From positions 1 to 34,298 of the forward strand of contig CALVCB010000018.1 of NCBI GenBank assembly GCA_944325965.1: a stretch of 34,298 bases of DNA. Direction: 5' to 3'. Positions within the stretch are counted from its first letter, which is position 1; each line of letters begins with the position of its first letter. This DNA is from an uncultured Bacteroidales bacterium (GTDB lineage: Bacteria > Bacteroidota > Bacteroidia > Bacteroidales > UBA932). Positions 33,177 to 34,298 of this stretch are shown here, in pieces. The position numbers and the translations under genes were made by a program. A model generated the notes under the pieces. That model was not told the DNA's origin, made no database searches, and saw only the letters and a program-made list of their open reading frames with translations.

Positions 33177-34061
33177 TTTTTTTTTGATTAAAGTCCAGTC
33201 GTTTTCGTTAGGTGCACGGAAAGATCGTTTTACATTGCCCTCCTTGTCCACGACCGGGTTGCCGTATTTGTCTATATCTGTTGTGATGATGAGGTCTTTT
33301 GTTTTTCCGATCCAGTCTGGTTTGTTATTGAATGATCTTCTGAAAGACCAACCATTTTCAAGGATAACGGTATACCATGTACCTTTGCTGCTTTTTTCCT
33401 CTGAGTCTGCTATAATATCTGTAACGGTTAAAGAGAAATATTCAGTTCTTTTCCCCGATTCCTCTTCTTCCTCGTTGTCTCTTAGCTGGTAGTATCCTCT
33501 TTTCTGATTGAAATTAAGGAGGATCCATGCCAATTCGAATTTACTGACCGGTTTTTCGAGTGCTTTTTTCCTCAAATAGTATATTGTCCAGTCATATGGG
33601 ATTTTCAGTCCATGTTCCGATAACTCAGGATATCGGGCGCTGAAATCGTCCAGCATTTCATTGAAAGACTCGATAAATAAAAACCTATACCGGTTATCAG
33701 TATCTTTTACCCAAGCGATTTTCGGCTCCTGGTTATTTATGAAATTACCGTATCTGTCAATATGCTGAGCATAATGAGAAGGCAACCAATCCATTTCCAT
33801 GAGAACCCTATGCAATCTTGCTCGTCTCAGATGACTTCTTTCTATAAGCCTGCGGATACTGCGAAGTCTTGTTCTTTCGGCTGTTTGAGATATTGAGTTT
33901 CCTTTATCGAAATCCCCCAGAGTTTTAGCATCCATGGGAATGATACGGCTACCGGCACAGTCTATTCCTTTCAAGAATTTCTTGCCATCAATATTATCCT
34001 CATTGACAACTGCCCATCCTATTGAATTTGTCCCGAGATCAAGTCCTAGAATGTTTCTCAT
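33135..34061 (-). CDS. cas9: Cas9 (type II-C), N-terminal frame ending at a frameshift
   Basis: A 308-residue truncated product carrying RuvC-I (ILGLDLGTNSIGWAVV, catalytic Asp8), the arginine-rich bridge helix (RTRLRSIRRLIERSHLRRAR at about 63-82) and the start of the REC lobe (FNQKRGYYQLRD near 180). After DWTLIKKK the frame departs and ends DRSRYRKFTQDCR. Reading one A fewer instead gives KKKTEADIENSRKTVGEFI, which continues smoothly into the downstream frame. By itself this fragment lacks HNH and the rest of RuvC and cannot cleave DNA, though it could in principle bind RNA. ATG 34061 is preceded by a TAAATTTG promoter element. Confidence 0.9.
   Translation of the reverse strand: MRNILGLDLGTNSIGWAVVNEDNIDGKKFLKGIDCAGSRIIPMDAKTLGDFDKGNSISQTAERTRLRSIRRLIERSHLRRARLHRVLMEMDWLPSHYAQHIDRYGNFINNQEPKIAWVKDTDNRYRFLFIESFNEMLDDFSARYPELSEHGLKIPYDWTIYYLRKKALEKPVSKFELAWILLNFNQKRGYYQLRDNEEEEESGKRTEYFSLTVTDIIADSEEKSSKGTWYTVILENGWSFRRSFNNKPDWIGKTKDLIITTDIDKYGNPVVDKEGNVKRSFRAPNENDWTLIKKKDRSRYRKFTQDCR
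33177..33185 (-). other. A9 homopolymer tract that interrupts cas9
   Basis: Nine As on the coding strand (ATC, A9, GAC). Eight would keep the cas9 frame open. Such a tract is prone to replication slippage (phase variation), transcriptional slippage, or sequencing error. The tract overlaps three Lys codons, so loss of one A costs no conserved residue. Confidence 0.85.
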
Positions 34062-34095
34062 GTTTCAGTGTGGTTTAGTTATACTGTTAATGTTT

Positions 34096-34103
34096 CAAAT
34101 TTA
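34096..34103 (-). promoter_or_regulatory. -7 element of cas9
   Basis: TAAATTTG on the minus strand, 34 nt before the cas9 ATG. No clear -33 at the expected distance. It lies 9 bp from the divergent tracrRNA -33, so the two promoters are nearly back to back. Confidence 0.5.
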
Positions 34104-34111
34104 AGAATTAA

Positions 34112-34142
34112 TTTGATATTTAATTAAAAAAGAATATATTCG
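34112..34142 (+). promoter_or_regulatory. tracrRNA promoter
   Basis: TTTG (34112-34115), a 19-bp spacer, and TATATTCG (34135-34142), one mismatch from TAnnTTTG. Initiation around 34145-34150 would begin the RNA at the anti-repeat. Confidence 0.6.
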
Positions 34143-34144
34143 CG

Positions 34145-34227
34145 GAAAGTTTGAAGCAATTCACAATAAGGATTATTCCGTTGTGAAAACATTTAAGGCG
34201 GCGGGTTTTCCCGTCGCCTTCTGTTTG
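34145..34227 (+). ncRNA. tracrRNA of the type II-C system
   Basis: The anti-repeat AAAGTTTGAAGCAATTCACA (34146-34165, plus the following A) is complementary to repeat positions 2-23 (TTGTGAATTGC, one bulged T, TTCAAACTTT). It is followed by a short GGA/TCC hairpin (34170-34179), an A/U-rich nexus-like section, and the terminal hairpin at 34195-34220. The RNA is about 83 nt, divergent from cas9 and upstream of it, a common II-C position. It should pair with crRNA repeats and load Cas9. The 5' and 3' ends are inferred from promoter and terminator. Confidence 0.85.
34195..34220 (+). terminator. tracrRNA terminal hairpin
   Basis: AAGGCGGCGGG and CCCGTCGCCTT form an 11-bp stem with one G-U pair and a TTTT loop. 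The tail CTGTTTGT is only moderately T-rich. In type II systems this hairpin also contacts Cas9. Confidence 0.75.
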
Positions 34228-34298
34228 TATGCTCGGCATGAGTATCAGCTAACGGGTGCAAGACCCTAATGAGCCCTGATAGCGGGAATCATACAGCC
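34228..34298 (+). other. Structured sequence at window edge, possible 5' part of a group II intron
   Basis: No open frame is seen. TATCAG (34243-34248) pairs with CTGATA (34276-34281), enclosing GGGT-GCAAG-ACCC (34254-34266), a hairpin resembling the GGGUGCAAGUCCC element of bacterial group II intron domain I. Group IIC introns insert directly after terminator hairpins, which is the position here. The 5' end GTATG differs from the usual GTGYG. The rest is outside the window, so this is a tentative reading. Confidence 0.3.

Noticed and set aside
33160-33190. Programmed -1 ribosomal frameshifting at the cas9 A-tract
   Set aside because: Moving from the upstream to the downstream frame needs a +1 (or -2) change, not the -1 shift typical of A/T slippery sites; polymerase slippage or tract-length change fits better.

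Overview
The window reads as a chromosome segment of an anaerobic Bacteroidota bacterium, most likely of the order Bacteroidales. The evidence is the proteins themselves, several promoters with the Bacteroidota pattern (-33 TTG or TTTG, 19-20 bp, then -7 TAnnTTTG), and the general lack of Shine-Dalgarno sequences. Genus is not determinable by eye. Most of the window is fairly GC-rich. From about 27.4 kb to the right end it becomes clearly AT-rich, which coincides with a CRISPR-Cas locus that was probably acquired.

Layout. (1) 1-2613, minus strand: a biosynthetic operon argB, argE-like, mgsA, argH (only the argH start is inside). (2) 2796-7118, plus strand: a three-subunit, probably electron-bifurcating [FeFe]-hydrogenase hydB-hydA-hydC behind a good Bacteroidota promoter. 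(3) 7148-14015, minus strand: one co-directional run MFS transporter, Mn-type CDF transporter, TSUP transporter, hydE, hydG, hydF. All three H-cluster maturases are present, so the locus can build the hydrogenase active site. (4) 14.1-21.3 kb: a membrane-anchored metallophosphoesterase, a Spy-like periplasmic protein with a Cys-rich tail, a transglutaminase-like lipoprotein divergent from a secreted CBM9/glycosidase-like protein, and guanine deaminase guaD. (5) 21.3-23.4 kb: wreckage of an efflux operon (adaptor, RND pump, response regulator) carrying several separate internal deletions. (6) 23.4-28.0 kb: hsp20 with an unusual leader, a DUF169-PAS protein divergent from an integral membrane protein, threonine aldolase, and a small one-TM hypothetical protein.

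(7) 27.96-34.3 kb: a complete type II-C CRISPR-Cas locus: tracrRNA (plus strand), then cas9-cas1-cas2 (minus strand), a bidirectional terminator, and a very small array. Three things stand out. First, cas9 is broken by one extra A in an A9 tract, so it is two ORFs unless slippage or tract-length change restores it. Second, the 47-bp repeat itself contains a well-spaced Bacteroidota promoter, so each repeat can start its own crRNA. Third, the array has only two spacers, flanked by half-repeats that keep just the part each end needs (promoter half on the left, tracrRNA-pairing half on the right). Beyond the tracrRNA terminator the window ends in a structured sequence that may be the 5' part of a group II intron.
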